Under the pieces are notes generated by a model. The model saw only the letters and a list, made by a program, of their open reading frames with translations, had not been told where the DNA came from and searched no databases. This document shows positions 40,913 through 50,068 of a stretch of 50,161 nt of DNA, one piece after another (position 1 is the stretch's first letter; every line of letters starts with the position of its first letter). Position numbers and translations under genes: made by a program. Source of the DNA: an uncultured Collinsella sp. (GTDB lineage: Bacteria; Actinomycetota; Coriobacteriia; Coriobacteriales; Coriobacteriaceae); contig CAAEVV010000037.1 in NCBI GenBank assembly GCA_900759565.1, positions 1 through 50,161 on the forward strand, given 5' to 3'.

Positions 40913-41719
40913 ATGTCCGGACACTCTAAGTGGGCCACAACCAAGCATCGTAAGGGCGCGCAGGACGCCAAGCGTTCCGCCCTCTTCTCCAAGCTCAGCC
41001 GCAACATCACCGTTGCTGCCCGTCTCGGCGGTGACCCGCTGCCCGAGAACAACGCCAGCCTCGCCGCTGCCGTTGCCAAGGCCAAGGCTCAGTCCATGCC
41101 TAAGGACAAGATCAAGTCCGCTATCGACAAGGCTTTTGGTTCGGGTGCTGACGCTGCCGTCTACGAGAACATCGTGTACGAGGGCTACGGTCCCGCCGGT
41201 GTCGCCGTCTACGTCGACTGCCTGACCGACAACCGCAACCGTACCGCCGCTGATGTCCGTTCCGCCTTCTCCCACGCTGGTGGCAACCTGGGCACCTCCG
41301 GCTCCGTCGCCTTCCAGTTTGAGCGCAAGGGCCAGATCGTCGTCGCCAAGGAGATCCTGGACGAGAACGCCAAGAAGGAGACCATGATCGCCAACGGTGC
41401 TGCTGGTGACGAGGATGAGTTCATGATGGCCATCGCCGAGGCCGGCGGCGAGGACTACGAGGACGCCGGCGAGGAGTGGATCGTCTGGACTACTGCCAAC
41501 GAGGTCATGGCTGTCTCCAAGGCGCTCGAGGAGCAGGGCGTCCAGGTCAAGGGCTCCGAGACCACCATGGTCCCGACCACCCCGACCGAGGTCTCCGGCG
41601 CCGACGCCAAGAAGGTTCAGCGCCTCATCGACCGTCTTGAGGAGCTCGACGACGTCCAGGACGTTTACAGCACCATGGACATGACCGACGAGGTCATCGC
41701 TGCCCTCGAGGAGGAGTAG
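40913..41719 (+). CDS. yebC: YebC/PmpR-family protein
   Basis: 268 residues. The N terminus SGHSKWATTKHRKGAQDAKR and NNASLAAAVAKAKAQSMPKDKI are diagnostic. YebC proteins act as regulators, or, in more recent work, as ribosome-associated factors that help at poly-proline stretches. A Gly/Asp/Glu-rich insertion (GAAGDEDEFMMAIAEAGGEDYEDAGEE) is normal. GGAGACACG precedes the ATG. Often next to ruvC/ruvAB in other bacteria; here it stands alone. Confidence 0.95.
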   Translation: MSGHSKWATTKHRKGAQDAKRSALFSKLSRNITVAARLGGDPLPENNASLAAAVAKAKAQSMPKDKIKSAIDKAFGSGADAAVYENIVYEGYGPAGVAVYVDCLTDNRNRTAADVRSAFSHAGGNLGTSGSVAFQFERKGQIVVAKEILDENAKKETMIANGAAGDEDEFMMAIAEAGGEDYEDAGEEWIVWTTANEVMAVSKALEEQGVQVKGSETTMVPTTPTEVSGADAKKVQRLIDRLEELDDVQDVYSTMDMTDEVIAALEEE

Positions 41720-41788
41720 CGCCCGCACGGGTTAAGCCGTGCATATCTGGGCATAATGAAGCGAGCATGCAAGCCTCGTGGAATAGAT

Positions 41789-41831
41789 GAGCCGGATCCG
41801 CGTGCGTAGAGCACCGGACCCGGCTCTTTTA
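41789..41831 (+). terminator. Terminator of the yebC gene
   Basis: Arms 41789-41800 and 41815-41826 (one mismatch) followed by TTTTATA. Confidence 0.85.
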
Positions 41832-41885
41832 TAATGATGCGAACCGTTTTGCATTTCGAGAGCCGAGATTTGAAGGGAGCGCCGC

Positions 41886-42431
41886 GTGCGCGTACTCAAA
41901 CGAGCCCTAGCGATCGTGTACCTTGCCGCTACCATCGTGGCGCTGGGTACGCTTGTCTGCCAGTTTTGGGGGCCGTATACGTATCGCTTTATGTTGCTGA
42001 TGCGCGACCCCATGCCGCGCATGGTCGTGACGGCATGCGGCGGAGTTGTGGCGATTGGCGTGCTGGTAAGCTTCTTCCGCCTGATGTTTGCTCGTCGCGA
42101 GCCGTCCTGCGTGCATCCGGCGGGGGAGCGCAATATCGAGGTCACCCTTGCGGCGCTTTCTTCGTGTGCTAGGGCTGCTGCCGAGCGCGACGACCGCGTG
42201 ATGGTCGAGCATGTCGAGGCCCGCGTCCAAGGCCCCGACGATTCGCACGTCCGATTTAAGGTCGAGGCTATCGCGCTTGACGATAAGGACGTGGCATCTC
42301 TGGCTACCGCGATGCAGCAGCGCATTGAGGAAGCTTGCGACACCATGCTCGGCACGCCGGGTACGACCACGCGCGTCCGTTTTTTGCCGTCCAAGACTAC
42401 CGTCCAGACCGTGGAGGTTTCCGGTGAGTGA
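41886..42431 (+). CDS. amaP: AmaP-like membrane protein (alkaline shock membrane anchor)
   Basis: 181 residues. Two hydrophobic segments (about residues 8-27 and 46-64), then a soluble tail. AmaP anchors Asp23 to the membrane in staphylococci; the assignment here rests on topology and its place as first gene of an AmaP-DUF2273-Asp23 cluster. Start GTG at 41886, ribosome site GAAGGGAG. The start of the next gene overlaps its stop. Confidence 0.72.
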   Translation: MRVLKRALAIVYLAATIVALGTLVCQFWGPYTYRFMLLMRDPMPRMVVTACGGVVAIGVLVSFFRLMFARREPSCVHPAGERNIEVTLAALSSCARAAAERDDRVMVEHVEARVQGPDDSHVRFKVEAIALDDKDVASLATAMQQRIEEACDTMLGTPGTTTRVRFLPSKTTVQTVEVSGE

Positions 42432-42801
42432 TACCAATCAAGATAAGACCGCTCGTACGCCGCGCCTGACGATTGACCAGAGCGCCACGCCGGCGAGTGA
42501 ACCTGTTGATTCCAAAGCAGAGGCAACCGAGTTACAAGACGCGGCAGCCGCGGATTTTGACGAGGCTATGGGTCTCATCAAGGGTACGGGCGCTGCCATC
42601 TGGAGCTATGCTGTGCGTCATCCCAACACCACGCTCGGCGCCGTCGCTGGCTTTATCCTCGCCGTGTTGGTGCTCACGCTCGGCCTGTGGGACACGCTCG
42701 TCATCGCATTCTTTGTGCTGATCGGTGCCGTGATCGGCCAGATTCGCGACGGCGAGAACGGTATCGTCAACTTCTTCGGCCGTCTGTTTAGCGGCCGCTA
42801 A
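42424..42801 (+). CDS. DUF2273 small membrane protein
   Basis: About 125 residues. The N-terminal 55 are soluble and charged; then two hydrophobic segments with the DUF2273 pattern HPNTTLGAVAGFILAVLVLTLGLWDTLVIAFFVLIGAVIGQIRDGE. It starts at a GTG overlapping the amaP stop, so translation is coupled. This family lies beside Asp23 genes in many Gram-positives and is thought to be part of the same membrane assembly. Confidence 0.8.
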   Translation: MSDTNQDKTARTPRLTIDQSATPASEPVDSKAEATELQDAAAADFDEAMGLIKGTGAAIWSYAVRHPNTTLGAVAGFILAVLVLTLGLWDTLVIAFFVLIGAVIGQIRDGENGIVNFFGRLFSGR

Positions 42802-42845
42802 TACGTATTCGACTGTCGCATCCGCGGCAGGCATAAGGAGGAACC

Positions 42846-43367
42846 ATGGCTTTTAACACGAAGGTCGATGTAGCCGATACCGAGCTCGAGGCGAATGAGG
42901 CCGTCGCCGCCGAGGCGGAGGACGTAACGCTCGAGGACGAGGCGCTCGTCGAGGCCGAGTCCGCCGATGACGCGGACGAGGATGATGAGGAAACAGACGA
43001 GTCCGAGGACTCGCTGACCTATTCCAACGGTGTGATCGAGAAGATCGTTGCCATGGCCACCCGCGAGGTTCCGCACGTTTTGGGCATGAAGGGTAACCTC
43101 ATGCACTTTGTGCAGGAGCAGTTTGGTGCCGAGAATCTGACCAAGGGCGTGACGGTCGAGGTCACCGATGACAATCGCGTGGTCGTCAACATCTCCGTCA
43201 TTATCGAGTACGGCGCCTATGCGCCCGCGATCTTCGACGATGTCAAGGCACGCGTCACTGAGCGCCTTGCCGCGATGACCGGCCTTGAGGTGGCGGGTGT
43301 CAACCTGCGCATCGAGGACGTCATCACCCCCGAGGAGTACGAGCACCGCACCAGCCAGCACGAATAA
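42846..43367 (+). CDS. Asp23/Gls24-family alkaline shock protein
   Basis: 173 residues. An acidic N-terminal extension (about 50 residues of Glu/Asp/Ala) precedes the Asp23 core: SNGVIEKIVAMATREVPHVLGMKG...VTDDNRVVVNISVIIEYGAYAPAIFDDVKARVTERLAAMTGLEVAGVNLRIEDV. Asp23 proteins form cytoplasmic assemblies at the membrane under cell-wall or alkaline stress. Last gene of the three-gene cluster, 44 bp after DUF2273. Confidence 0.92.
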   Translation: MAFNTKVDVADTELEANEAVAAEAEDVTLEDEALVEAESADDADEDDEETDESEDSLTYSNGVIEKIVAMATREVPHVLGMKGNLMHFVQEQFGAENLTKGVTVEVTDDNRVVVNISVIIEYGAYAPAIFDDVKARVTERLAAMTGLEVAGVNLRIEDVITPEEYEHRTSQHE

Positions 43368-43419
43368 CCTTCCAAAAAGGGACAGGTTTGTTTTGGCAGG
43401 TTTTATCTGCGAAAACGTT
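43368..43419 (+). repeat. REP-like element, CCTGCCAAAA family, copy 4
   Basis: ACCTTCCAAAAAGGGACAGG then TTTGTTTTGGCAGG and the ATCTGCGAAAACGTT tail. It begins at the Asp23 stop codon. Confidence 0.8.
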
Positions 43420-43461
43420 AAACGGCCGACTGCGCAAGCAAAAGCGTGGCCGGCCGTTTTT
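43420..43461 (+). terminator. Terminator of the Asp23 cluster
   Basis: AAACGGCC (43420-43427) pairs with GGCCGTTT (43452-43459), followed by TT; the inner part is GC-rich and partly paired. Confidence 0.75.
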
Positions 43462-43573
43462 GTACGCTCCCGATATAGTCATACCGCTCGTCTAACTAAG
43501 GGTTGCAATCCCCACGTTCCGCGTTACCCTAATGGGCGCATTGTTTCCAAATTGTTAACGAGGAGTTGCCGTA

Positions 43574-44596
43574 ATGCCCGACGAGCACGAAACAGAAAGC
43601 AAGGCATGGGCGATTGAGGCCGCCGCGGCAGAGGCGGCATCGCGTGCTGCCGAGGAGGTACATCGTCCTCCCGTAGTGCCGATGGAGCGCGTGGTCGATC
43701 GCACCGATATCGAGCGCGGCGAGCGTGCCGGTCAAAAGCGCAGCCAGGAGCCGGGCTTCCCGCGCTTTTTTGTCGAGCTCAATCTGGGCTTGATTCTTAC
43801 GGCGTTCGCCATCGTGGCCTTTAAAACCCCCAATCACTTTGCCTTCGGCGGCACCTCGGGCGTGTCGGTCATTCTGTCCACGCTGTTCCCGACCCTGCCC
43901 GTCGGCGTCTTTATGTGGATTATCAACGCGGTTCTCGTCGTTTTGGGCTTTATCTTTTTGGAGCGCAAGGCAATCCTGTGGAGCGTCTTCGCCTCGTTTG
44001 CGCTGTCCGCCTATGTTTCGCTTTTTGAGCTCTTTATCCCGACTGATGTCTCGATGACGGGCGATATGTGGCTTGACCTGTGCTTTGCCGTGATCCTGCC
44101 GGCGCTCGGCAGCGCCATTGTCTTTGATATTGGCGCCTCGACGGGCGGCACGGACATTCTCGCTATGATCCTCAAACGCCGCACCACGCTCGAGATTGGT
44201 CGCGCACTGCTGTTGGTCGATATCGGCATCGTGGCCATCGCGGCCTTTTTGTATGGCCCGCGTGTCGGTCTGTACTGCGTGCTCGGCCTGTTTGCCAAGA
44301 CGCTCGTGGTCGACAAGGCCATCGAGAGCATCCATCTTCGTAAGGTCTGCACGGTCATTTGCTCCGAACCCCTTAAGGTCGAGGAGTTTATCGTCAAGCA
44401 TCTCAACCGCACAGCGACCATCAGTCGCGGCTACGGTGCCTTCTCGGGCAAGTGCGTGACGGTGATCATGAGCGTGCTGAGCCGTCGCGAGGCCGTGCAG
44501 CTGCGCCGTTATGCGCGCGAGGTCGATCCGGGTGCCTTTATCACGATCGTCGACAGCTCCGAGATTGTCGGCAAGGGCTTCCGCGGAACGAACTAG
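43574..44596 (+). CDS. YitT-family membrane protein
   Basis: 340 residues. The first 65 are a charged, Ala/Glu-rich cytoplasmic extension not usual for the family. Five or six membrane segments follow, with FGGTSGVSVILSTLF and FDIGASTGGTDILAMIL, then the DUF2179 domain (VICSEPLKVEEFIVKHLNRTATISRGYGAFSGK). YitT proteins are uncharacterised membrane proteins with a ligand-binding tail. ATG at 43574 after GAGGAG. Confidence 0.9.
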   Translation: MPDEHETESKAWAIEAAAAEAASRAAEEVHRPPVVPMERVVDRTDIERGERAGQKRSQEPGFPRFFVELNLGLILTAFAIVAFKTPNHFAFGGTSGVSVILSTLFPTLPVGVFMWIINAVLVVLGFIFLERKAILWSVFASFALSAYVSLFELFIPTDVSMTGDMWLDLCFAVILPALGSAIVFDIGASTGGTDILAMILKRRTTLEIGRALLLVDIGIVAIAAFLYGPRVGLYCVLGLFAKTLVVDKAIESIHLRKVCTVICSEPLKVEEFIVKHLNRTATISRGYGAFSGKCVTVIMSVLSRREAVQLRRYAREVDPGAFITIVDSSEIVGKGFRGTN

Positions 44597-44745
44597 CACA
44601 GACGTATTCAACGAACTGCCTGCTGGCGCCGTGTATCTTGCAAATCGGTCATCTTTGAGTATTTGACCCCACATTGGGCAATAATGATGCTAAAGACATC
44701 GTTTGCGATCCAAGTGATTTGTTCAAGATACGAAGGGATGATTCT

Positions 44746-46041
44746 ATGTTCTGCTCGCAGTGTGGCGCCCCCATGGGCGATAACGACAAGTTCTGCGGCG
44801 TGTGTGGTGCTCCTAATGCCGGTGCCGCTGGCCCCGCTCCCCAGGGACAGCCTCAGCCCCAGCAGTTTGTTCCGCAACCGCCCGTGGCGAATGCGCCAAA
44901 GGGCTGTGTGGCTCAGGCGTTCCAAGATATGACCAAGACTCCGGGTGTGCTTCAGCGTGTATGCCAAATCGCGTTTTTGCCGGCGCTGATTTGCGTTGTG
45001 TCGGTGCTCGTGTTGTTTATTCCCGTTATTGGCGGCATTGCGGCTGCCATCGGCTTTTTGGCAGCTTGCATTGCGAGCGTGTGTGGTTCCGGCTTTGGTA
45101 TCGAGTGGGGTCGCGATCTGTCGCTTAAGATCGATGACGGCATGGATCGTCCGCTGATGCGTTCCACGTCGTTTGGTCTCGGAGTCTTTTCGAGCGTTAT
45201 TTCGGTCGTGCTCGAGGTTATCGCTGCCATTCCCGTTATCGGTGTAGTGCTTTCGCTGGTGGAGGGCGTGGTAATTGGCGCTGCGGGCTCGTATTCTTAT
45301 TACGGCTCTTATGCGCTCGAGGCTGCGCTGTTTGGCTCGCTTGGCCTGCTTGTCCTGGCGCTAATTGCCTCGGCGATTCTGGGTGTCTTCTTTAAGATGT
45401 TCGCCGACATCGCCGTGATGCACTTTGCGGTGACCGGGCGTGTCGAGAGCGCGTTTTCGCTCGATAAGGTCTGGGCGGCGTTTAAGCACAACAAGACCAA
45501 GCTGTTCTGTGCTTCGTTCCTTCCCGAGTTTTTGACGGGCCTGGTCGCCAACGTTGTCACATGGATCTTGACGGTCGTCTTTGGCGCCATTGCCTCTGTC
45601 GGTATGTATAGCTACTACTATCGTCCTACGGGTATTGAGGCAATTGTTACCGGCGGTGGCGTCACGCTCGCGCTGTTCTTGGTGCTGGTCGCTTTCGTCA
45701 CCGTATTTCTTACGGTCTTTGGCAAGATGCTCAAGCACCGTGCCGTTGGCTATTGGGCCGCACGCTATGCAAGCGAGTGGGCCGATGAGGATAAGGACGA
45801 CGTCCTGACTTTTGTGTTGCCCTTCGAGAAGAAGTCCGCTGCTTCGGGTTACAGTGCTCCGGATGCTTCGCCGGCACCTGCACCCGCTCCCGCGACCGAG
45901 CCTGAGCCGGCGCCCGAGCCTGAACCGGCGCCCGAGTCTGAGACGGCATCTGAGCCCGAGCCTGCGCCTGAGCCTGAGCCGGCACCTGCACCTGAGTCGG
46001 CGTCCGAGCCAAGCTCCGACGAGGAACCTCAGGACGAGTAG
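44746..46041 (+). CDS. Zinc-ribbon DUF4013-like membrane protein with Pro/Glu/Ala tail
   Basis: 431 residues. Residues 1-22 are a zinc ribbon (MFCSQCGAPMGDNDKFCGVC, CxxC...CxxC), a Pro/Gln linker follows, then several membrane segments between residues about 75 and 335. The last 65 residues are low-complexity PAPEPEPAPESE-type repeats. Function unknown; the zinc ribbon suggests a regulated bacterial membrane protein. I use the ATG at 44746 (GAAGGGA upstream); the frame back to 44674 lacks family sequence. Confidence 0.78.
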   Translation: MFCSQCGAPMGDNDKFCGVCGAPNAGAAGPAPQGQPQPQQFVPQPPVANAPKGCVAQAFQDMTKTPGVLQRVCQIAFLPALICVVSVLVLFIPVIGGIAAAIGFLAACIASVCGSGFGIEWGRDLSLKIDDGMDRPLMRSTSFGLGVFSSVISVVLEVIAAIPVIGVVLSLVEGVVIGAAGSYSYYGSYALEAALFGSLGLLVLALIASAILGVFFKMFADIAVMHFAVTGRVESAFSLDKVWAAFKHNKTKLFCASFLPEFLTGLVANVVTWILTVVFGAIASVGMYSYYYRPTGIEAIVTGGGVTLALFLVLVAFVTVFLTVFGKMLKHRAVGYWAARYASEWADEDKDDVLTFVLPFEKKSAASGYSAPDASPAPAPAPATEPEPAPEPEPAPESETASEPEPAPEPEPAPAPESASEPSSDEEPQDE

Positions 46042-46053
46042 CCATGCCGCCTG

Positions 46054-46087
46054 CTATTTGGGGACGGGGTAGAAATGGTAGAAATAG
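46054..46087 (+). repeat. REP-like element with GGGGACGGGG core
   Basis: CTATTT (46054-46059) and AAATAG (46082-46087) flank GGGGACGGGG and a repeated TAGAAAT. A short, degraded member of the class. Confidence 0.45.
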
Positions 46088-46099
46088 CGCTTGAAGAAT

Positions 46100-46137
46100 G
46101 AGCGGGGGCGGACGTTTCGATACGTCCGCCCCCGCTC
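46100..46137. terminator. Bidirectional terminator
   Basis: Perfect 16-bp arms (46100-46115 and 46122-46137) with loop TTCGAT, between the convergent DUF4013 and M20 genes. Confidence 0.85.
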
Positions 46138-46172
46138 TGCTTTAGCCAGGCTGTTATGGATGGGTGTGACGA

Positions 46173-47636
46173 CTACTCGTCGTGCTTCTCCTCGCGGCGT
46201 GCAGCAGCGCGTGCGTCGTGGATGCCCTTGATCGCGGCATGGCGAGCCGTTCGGGCATCATGGATGGCGTCGCGAGCCTCGGCGGTCGTCGCCTTGGCAG
46301 AGCGCAACTTGGCGGCCAGATCGGGGTTGGTTTCGGCGACCGCGGTAATCGCGGGGCCGTCGAGCTCCTCTTGCGTGGGCTCGGCCAAAAAGTCGATAGC
46401 ATACTGGGCGGCCACCATGGAGCCCTTTGCCAGCACGGTCTCGTCGATCTTGTAGAAGCAGGAATGTTGGGCGTACGTGGCGCCAATCTTGGGGTTGCGC
46501 GTACCTACAAAGGCGAGCACGCCCGGTACGCGACGCAGGTACTCCGAAAAATCCTCGCCCGAAAGCGTGCCGCGATAATGGCCTTGGCCGGTGGGGCCCA
46601 GGCACTTGATTACAGCCTGACGGCAGCGCTCGCTCGAGGCGGCGTCGTTTTCGACCTTGTAGTTGGCGATGGTGTAGTCGGTGAGCTCTGCCTCGGCGCC
46701 CAGAGCCGCCGCGGTATGCTCCACGATGCGGCGCATGAGCTCCGGCATTTCCTCGTGGGTCGAATCGCCGTAGGTGCGCACTGTGCCGGCGAGGTAGGCC
46801 GTGCCGGCGATAACGTTGCGCGCGGTGCCGCCGTGCAGCTCGCCGACGGTGATGACGGCCGGCTCGTAGGGGCTGATTTCGCGCGAGACGATGGTTTGCA
46901 GGGCGTTGACGATCTCGGCGGCAACCATGACGGCGTCGTGACCTCGCTGGGGCATGGCGCCATGGCACGAGGTGCCGCGGACGTCGATGCGGAACCAGTC
47001 GGTATTGGCCATGCGCGGACCGGGCTCGCAGCTCACGGTGCCGGCGTCGACCTCACTCCAGATGTGCGCGGCGTAGGCGCCATCGACGCCGTCGAGCACA
47101 CCCGTGCCGATCATGAGCTTAGCGCCCTGGCCGTTTTCCTCGCTGGGCTGGAATACGATGCGGACTTCGCCGTGGATGTCGTCGGTCATATGGCGCAGGA
47201 TTTGCAGCGTTCCGAGCATCATGGCGATATGGCAGTCGTGGCCGCAGGCGTGCATGCAGCCCTCGTTGACGCTGGCGAACTCCTCGCCGGTCTGCTCGGT
47301 GACGGGCAGGGCGTCGATGTCGGCGCGCAGCAGGATGCGGCGGCGTGGCGTGCCGTCCTCGCGGTAGGCATCCGGCGCGGTACCGCGAAGCGTTGCCACC
47401 AAGCCGGTCTTGAGCGGACGCTCGTAGGGGATATTCATGGCGTCGAGCTGGTTGGCGATGTCGGAGGTCGTGCGCTCCTCGGCAAGGCTCAGCTCCGGGT
47501 GCTTATGGAAGTGCCGGCGCTGCTTGATGATATATGGTTCAAACTCGGTAGCGATATCTTTGATGGCTGCGGTGACGTCGTCAGCCGCGCGAGCCTCGGT
47601 CGCCGCCATAATCTGCTGTGCCTTGGTCTTCGTCAT
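46173..47636 (-). CDS. M20-family metallopeptidase/amidohydrolase
   Basis: About 487 residues, zinc amidohydrolase of the M20D type (N-acyl amino-acid or hippurate-like hydrolases). Conserved HFHKHPELSLAEE, ADIDALPVTEQTGEEFASVNEGCMHACGHDCHIAMMLG (metal ligands), VFQPSEENGQGA and the dimerisation domain with RGTSCHGAMPQRGHD. The last 50 residues (SAKATTAEARDAIHDARTARHAAIKGIHDARAAARREEKHDE) are an unusual basic helical extension. ATG at 47636 after AAGGAG; the longer frame to 48371 runs antisense through the divergent amidohydrolase gene. Substrate not determinable. Confidence 0.9.
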   Translation of the reverse strand: MTKTKAQQIMAATEARAADDVTAAIKDIATEFEPYIIKQRRHFHKHPELSLAEERTTSDIANQLDAMNIPYERPLKTGLVATLRGTAPDAYREDGTPRRRILLRADIDALPVTEQTGEEFASVNEGCMHACGHDCHIAMMLGTLQILRHMTDDIHGEVRIVFQPSEENGQGAKLMIGTGVLDGVDGAYAAHIWSEVDAGTVSCEPGPRMANTDWFRIDVRGTSCHGAMPQRGHDAVMVAAEIVNALQTIVSREISPYEPAVITVGELHGGTARNVIAGTAYLAGTVRTYGDSTHEEMPELMRRIVEHTAAALGAEAELTDYTIANYKVENDAASSERCRQAVIKCLGPTGQGHYRGTLSGEDFSEYLRRVPGVLAFVGTRNPKIGATYAQHSCFYKIDETVLAKGSMVAAQYAIDFLAEPTQEELDGPAITAVAETNPDLAAKLRSAKATTAEARDAIHDARTARHAAIKGIHDARAAARREEKHDE

Positions 47637-47804
47637 GGTCGATTTGCTCCTTGCTGGGTTGATCGCAAAATCGTACAGGCTCTCTCCAGTATGCCACCTG
47701 CCGCTAGGGCTGGTAAAGTTGCCGTTTGCCGCTTGGGGTTTTGTTACAAGGGCGGGGGAGTACACTCGGGGGTGTTGAATTTCCTGCCAGAGATGGGGAT
47801 GCCC
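47637..47804. other. Divergent promoter region
   Basis: 168 bp between the M20 peptidase gene and the amidohydrolase gene; presumed to hold both promoters. No clear boxes or palindromes were found. Confidence 0.4.
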
Positions 47805-49442
47805 ATGCAACATATCGATCGGATTATCCGCTCCAAGAACGTCTTTACCGCGCAAGACGGCATCGATACCACCCGCGAGCTGGCGATTGCCATCGCAGGC
47901 GACCGTATCGTCGCAGTCGGTGCGCCCGATGACGTGATCGCCGCCGCTCCCGCCGCTACGTCGGTTATCGACTACGGCGAGCAGTTTGTCTGCCCCGGTT
48001 TCCATGACGCTCATCTGCACTTCTTCCATACCTCGGTCGGTTCCTCGCCGTACATGCTCATGGATATGGGCACGTCCGAGGCGGCGCTGGTGCAACATGC
48101 GCTCGAGTTTTCCCAGGACCTGCCCGACGACGCTTGGGTTGTGACGCAGGGCTGGCGCGACTACCGTTGGGACCCGCCCGAGCATCCTACCAAGGCGTCG
48201 CTCGATGTGGCATTCCCCGATCGTCCCTGTGTTATGTATTCGGGCGACGGGCACACGCTGTGGCTCAACAGCCGCGCACTCGATGCACTCGGCGTCACGT
48301 GCGACAGCGAGCCGCCAGCGGGCGGCAGCTACGACAAGGATGCAAACGGCGGGCTCACGGGCATTGCTCACGAGGCAGCTGCTATGCAGCTGCTACCGCG
48401 CTGCCTTGAGTGGCTGGGCGAGGATCGCATCGCAAGCGCTTACGCCGATCAAATGAGGCGGATGGTCGAGCAGGGCATCACCTCGATCTGCGATATGTCG
48501 CTCATGCCCATGCCGGGCTGCGATTTTATCCGCGACGACGTTTACGACAAACTGCAGGCAGCCAGCAAGTTGGGCATCCGAGCCCATCTGTTCCCCACGC
48601 TGTTGGATGACCAGTCGCGCTTGGAAGAGCTGCAGACCCGCTACGCGAACAACGCGCTGCTCTCGGCGCCAGGCTTTAAACAGTTCTTCGACGGCGTGTC
48701 GAGCGAGCATACGGCGTATCTCACCGAGCCCTATACCAACCCGCGCTTCCCGGGCGACCAGGGCCGTCTGACGGTTCCCGCCGAGCGCATGCGCAAGCTA
48801 GTTCTGGCTGCCGCGGAGCGCGGCCACACCGTGCGCATCCACGTCATCGGCGACGGTGCCATCCATGCCGCGCTCGATATCTTTGAGGAGGCCGCGGAAC
48901 TGTACGGCCTGCCCCAGCACGGCCATAACACGCTCGAGCATCTGGAGAACCTCTTGCCCGAGGACATTGACCGCCTGCGCAAGCTTAACGTGGTTGCCTC
49001 GAGCCAGCCCTGTCACATTACACTCGACCCGGGCGGCCCCGAGCGCGACCTGGGCCTGGAGCGCAGCCGCATCATGTGGCCGTTTGCGACCTATAAGCAG
49101 CGCGGCATCCGCCAAGCCTTCGGCACCGATAGCCCCATCACAGCTGTTACAAGCATGAACGTGCTCTACACGGCTATCACGCGCCAGGATCCCAAAAGCC
49201 ACTGGCCCGAGGGCGGCTGGTTACCGAGCGAGCGCATCGATGCAGCAACAGCCCTGCGCAACTACACCCTGGGCAGCGCCTATGCAGCGGGCGACGAGCA
49301 AAACCTCGGCAGCTTGGAGCCCGGCAAGTATGCCGACCTGGTAGTCCTGGACCAAAACCCGCTCACCGTTGACCCCCAAGAACTGCAAGCCACCAAGGTT
49401 CAGGCCACCTACCTGGCAGGTAACTTGATTTACGAGCGCTGA
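47805..49442 (+). CDS. Amidohydrolase, YtcJ-like
   Basis: 545 residues of the metal-dependent amidohydrolase superfamily (amidohydrolase_3). Metal motif VCPGFHDAHLHFFH near residue 66, a second His in RIHVIGDGAI, and the closing FGTDSPI Asp; C-terminal SLEPGKYADLVVLDQNPL is typical. YtcJ-type proteins are of uncertain substrate. The ATG at 47805 has GGGG 7 nt upstream and begins QHIDRIIRSKNVFTAQDG; the open frame continues far upstream, antisense to the M20 gene, and is not credible there. Confidence 0.88.
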   Translation: MQHIDRIIRSKNVFTAQDGIDTTRELAIAIAGDRIVAVGAPDDVIAAAPAATSVIDYGEQFVCPGFHDAHLHFFHTSVGSSPYMLMDMGTSEAALVQHALEFSQDLPDDAWVVTQGWRDYRWDPPEHPTKASLDVAFPDRPCVMYSGDGHTLWLNSRALDALGVTCDSEPPAGGSYDKDANGGLTGIAHEAAAMQLLPRCLEWLGEDRIASAYADQMRRMVEQGITSICDMSLMPMPGCDFIRDDVYDKLQAASKLGIRAHLFPTLLDDQSRLEELQTRYANNALLSAPGFKQFFDGVSSEHTAYLTEPYTNPRFPGDQGRLTVPAERMRKLVLAAAERGHTVRIHVIGDGAIHAALDIFEEAAELYGLPQHGHNTLEHLENLLPEDIDRLRKLNVVASSQPCHITLDPGGPERDLGLERSRIMWPFATYKQRGIRQAFGTDSPITAVTSMNVLYTAITRQDPKSHWPEGGWLPSERIDAATALRNYTLGSAYAAGDEQNLGSLEPGKYADLVVLDQNPLTVDPQELQATKVQATYLAGNLIYER

Positions 49443-49696
49443 CGTTCATACCGCACCGTTAAACGCGGCTCGGGCAGTCTATTTTGGGATGGCGCTCGAG
49501 CCGGATTTGTTTGCCGATGGGGGTTCGTTAGGAGCGTCCCCGCTCTGCTGGATTTGGGCGCGGGGTTGAGGTGCTGCTGCCTCGTGCGCTCAATTTGGAC
49601 ATCAGCAATGCTGTCTCTTGGTGTTTTGCATACTTCCCATTACAGATTGCATAAAAAGGCTGGGATGTCCTTCCTGATCCTGATGTACCCCCGCCC

Positions 49697-49937
49697 GTGC
49701 CGTGCAAAAAACGGAGTATTCAGCACCGCGAGCTCTGCCGGTGCCGCTGCGGCTGAGTAACGTTGCGGAGATTGACGTCATTTTGAGGTCCGGCGCGGCG
49801 CGAAGCATGCCTTTTTGTCCTGGCGGGGTTTGCCTGCCGACTCAAATCGCCGGTCGAAGGCATCCTTGGGACCAATATGGTGTGTCCGACGCGTATACAG
49901 TCGTCCTGGCTTGCTGAATACTCCCAAAAATGCACGG
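49697..49937. repeat. About 240-bp element bounded by imperfect 26-nt inverted repeats
   Basis: Ends at about 49697-49722 and 49911-49936: the left end contains GGAGTATTCAGCA and the right end its complement TGCTGAATACTCC, with CCGTGCA/TGCACGG at the outer edges; 20 of 26 positions match. A GCACCG/CGGTGC hairpin lies just inside the left end. Could be a mobile non-autonomous element or a large structured RNA. Confidence 0.5.
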
Positions 49938-50068
49938 TGCTTCCCAGGGGACCCGTGCGCGCAGCGAAAACCATACCCACGTTCCTATCCGCATCGCCAT
50001 TTTGCTGCACTGACTTTTCTGAATGCCGGGCCCGAATTAGTTAACCTAGCTCCCGGGGCGGACCGGAG

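Noticed and set aside
46182..47804. Upstream part of a 1086-residue frame continuous with the amidohydrolase
   Set aside because: It runs antisense through the M20 peptidase gene; the amidohydrolase family starts at 47805 with its own ribosome site.
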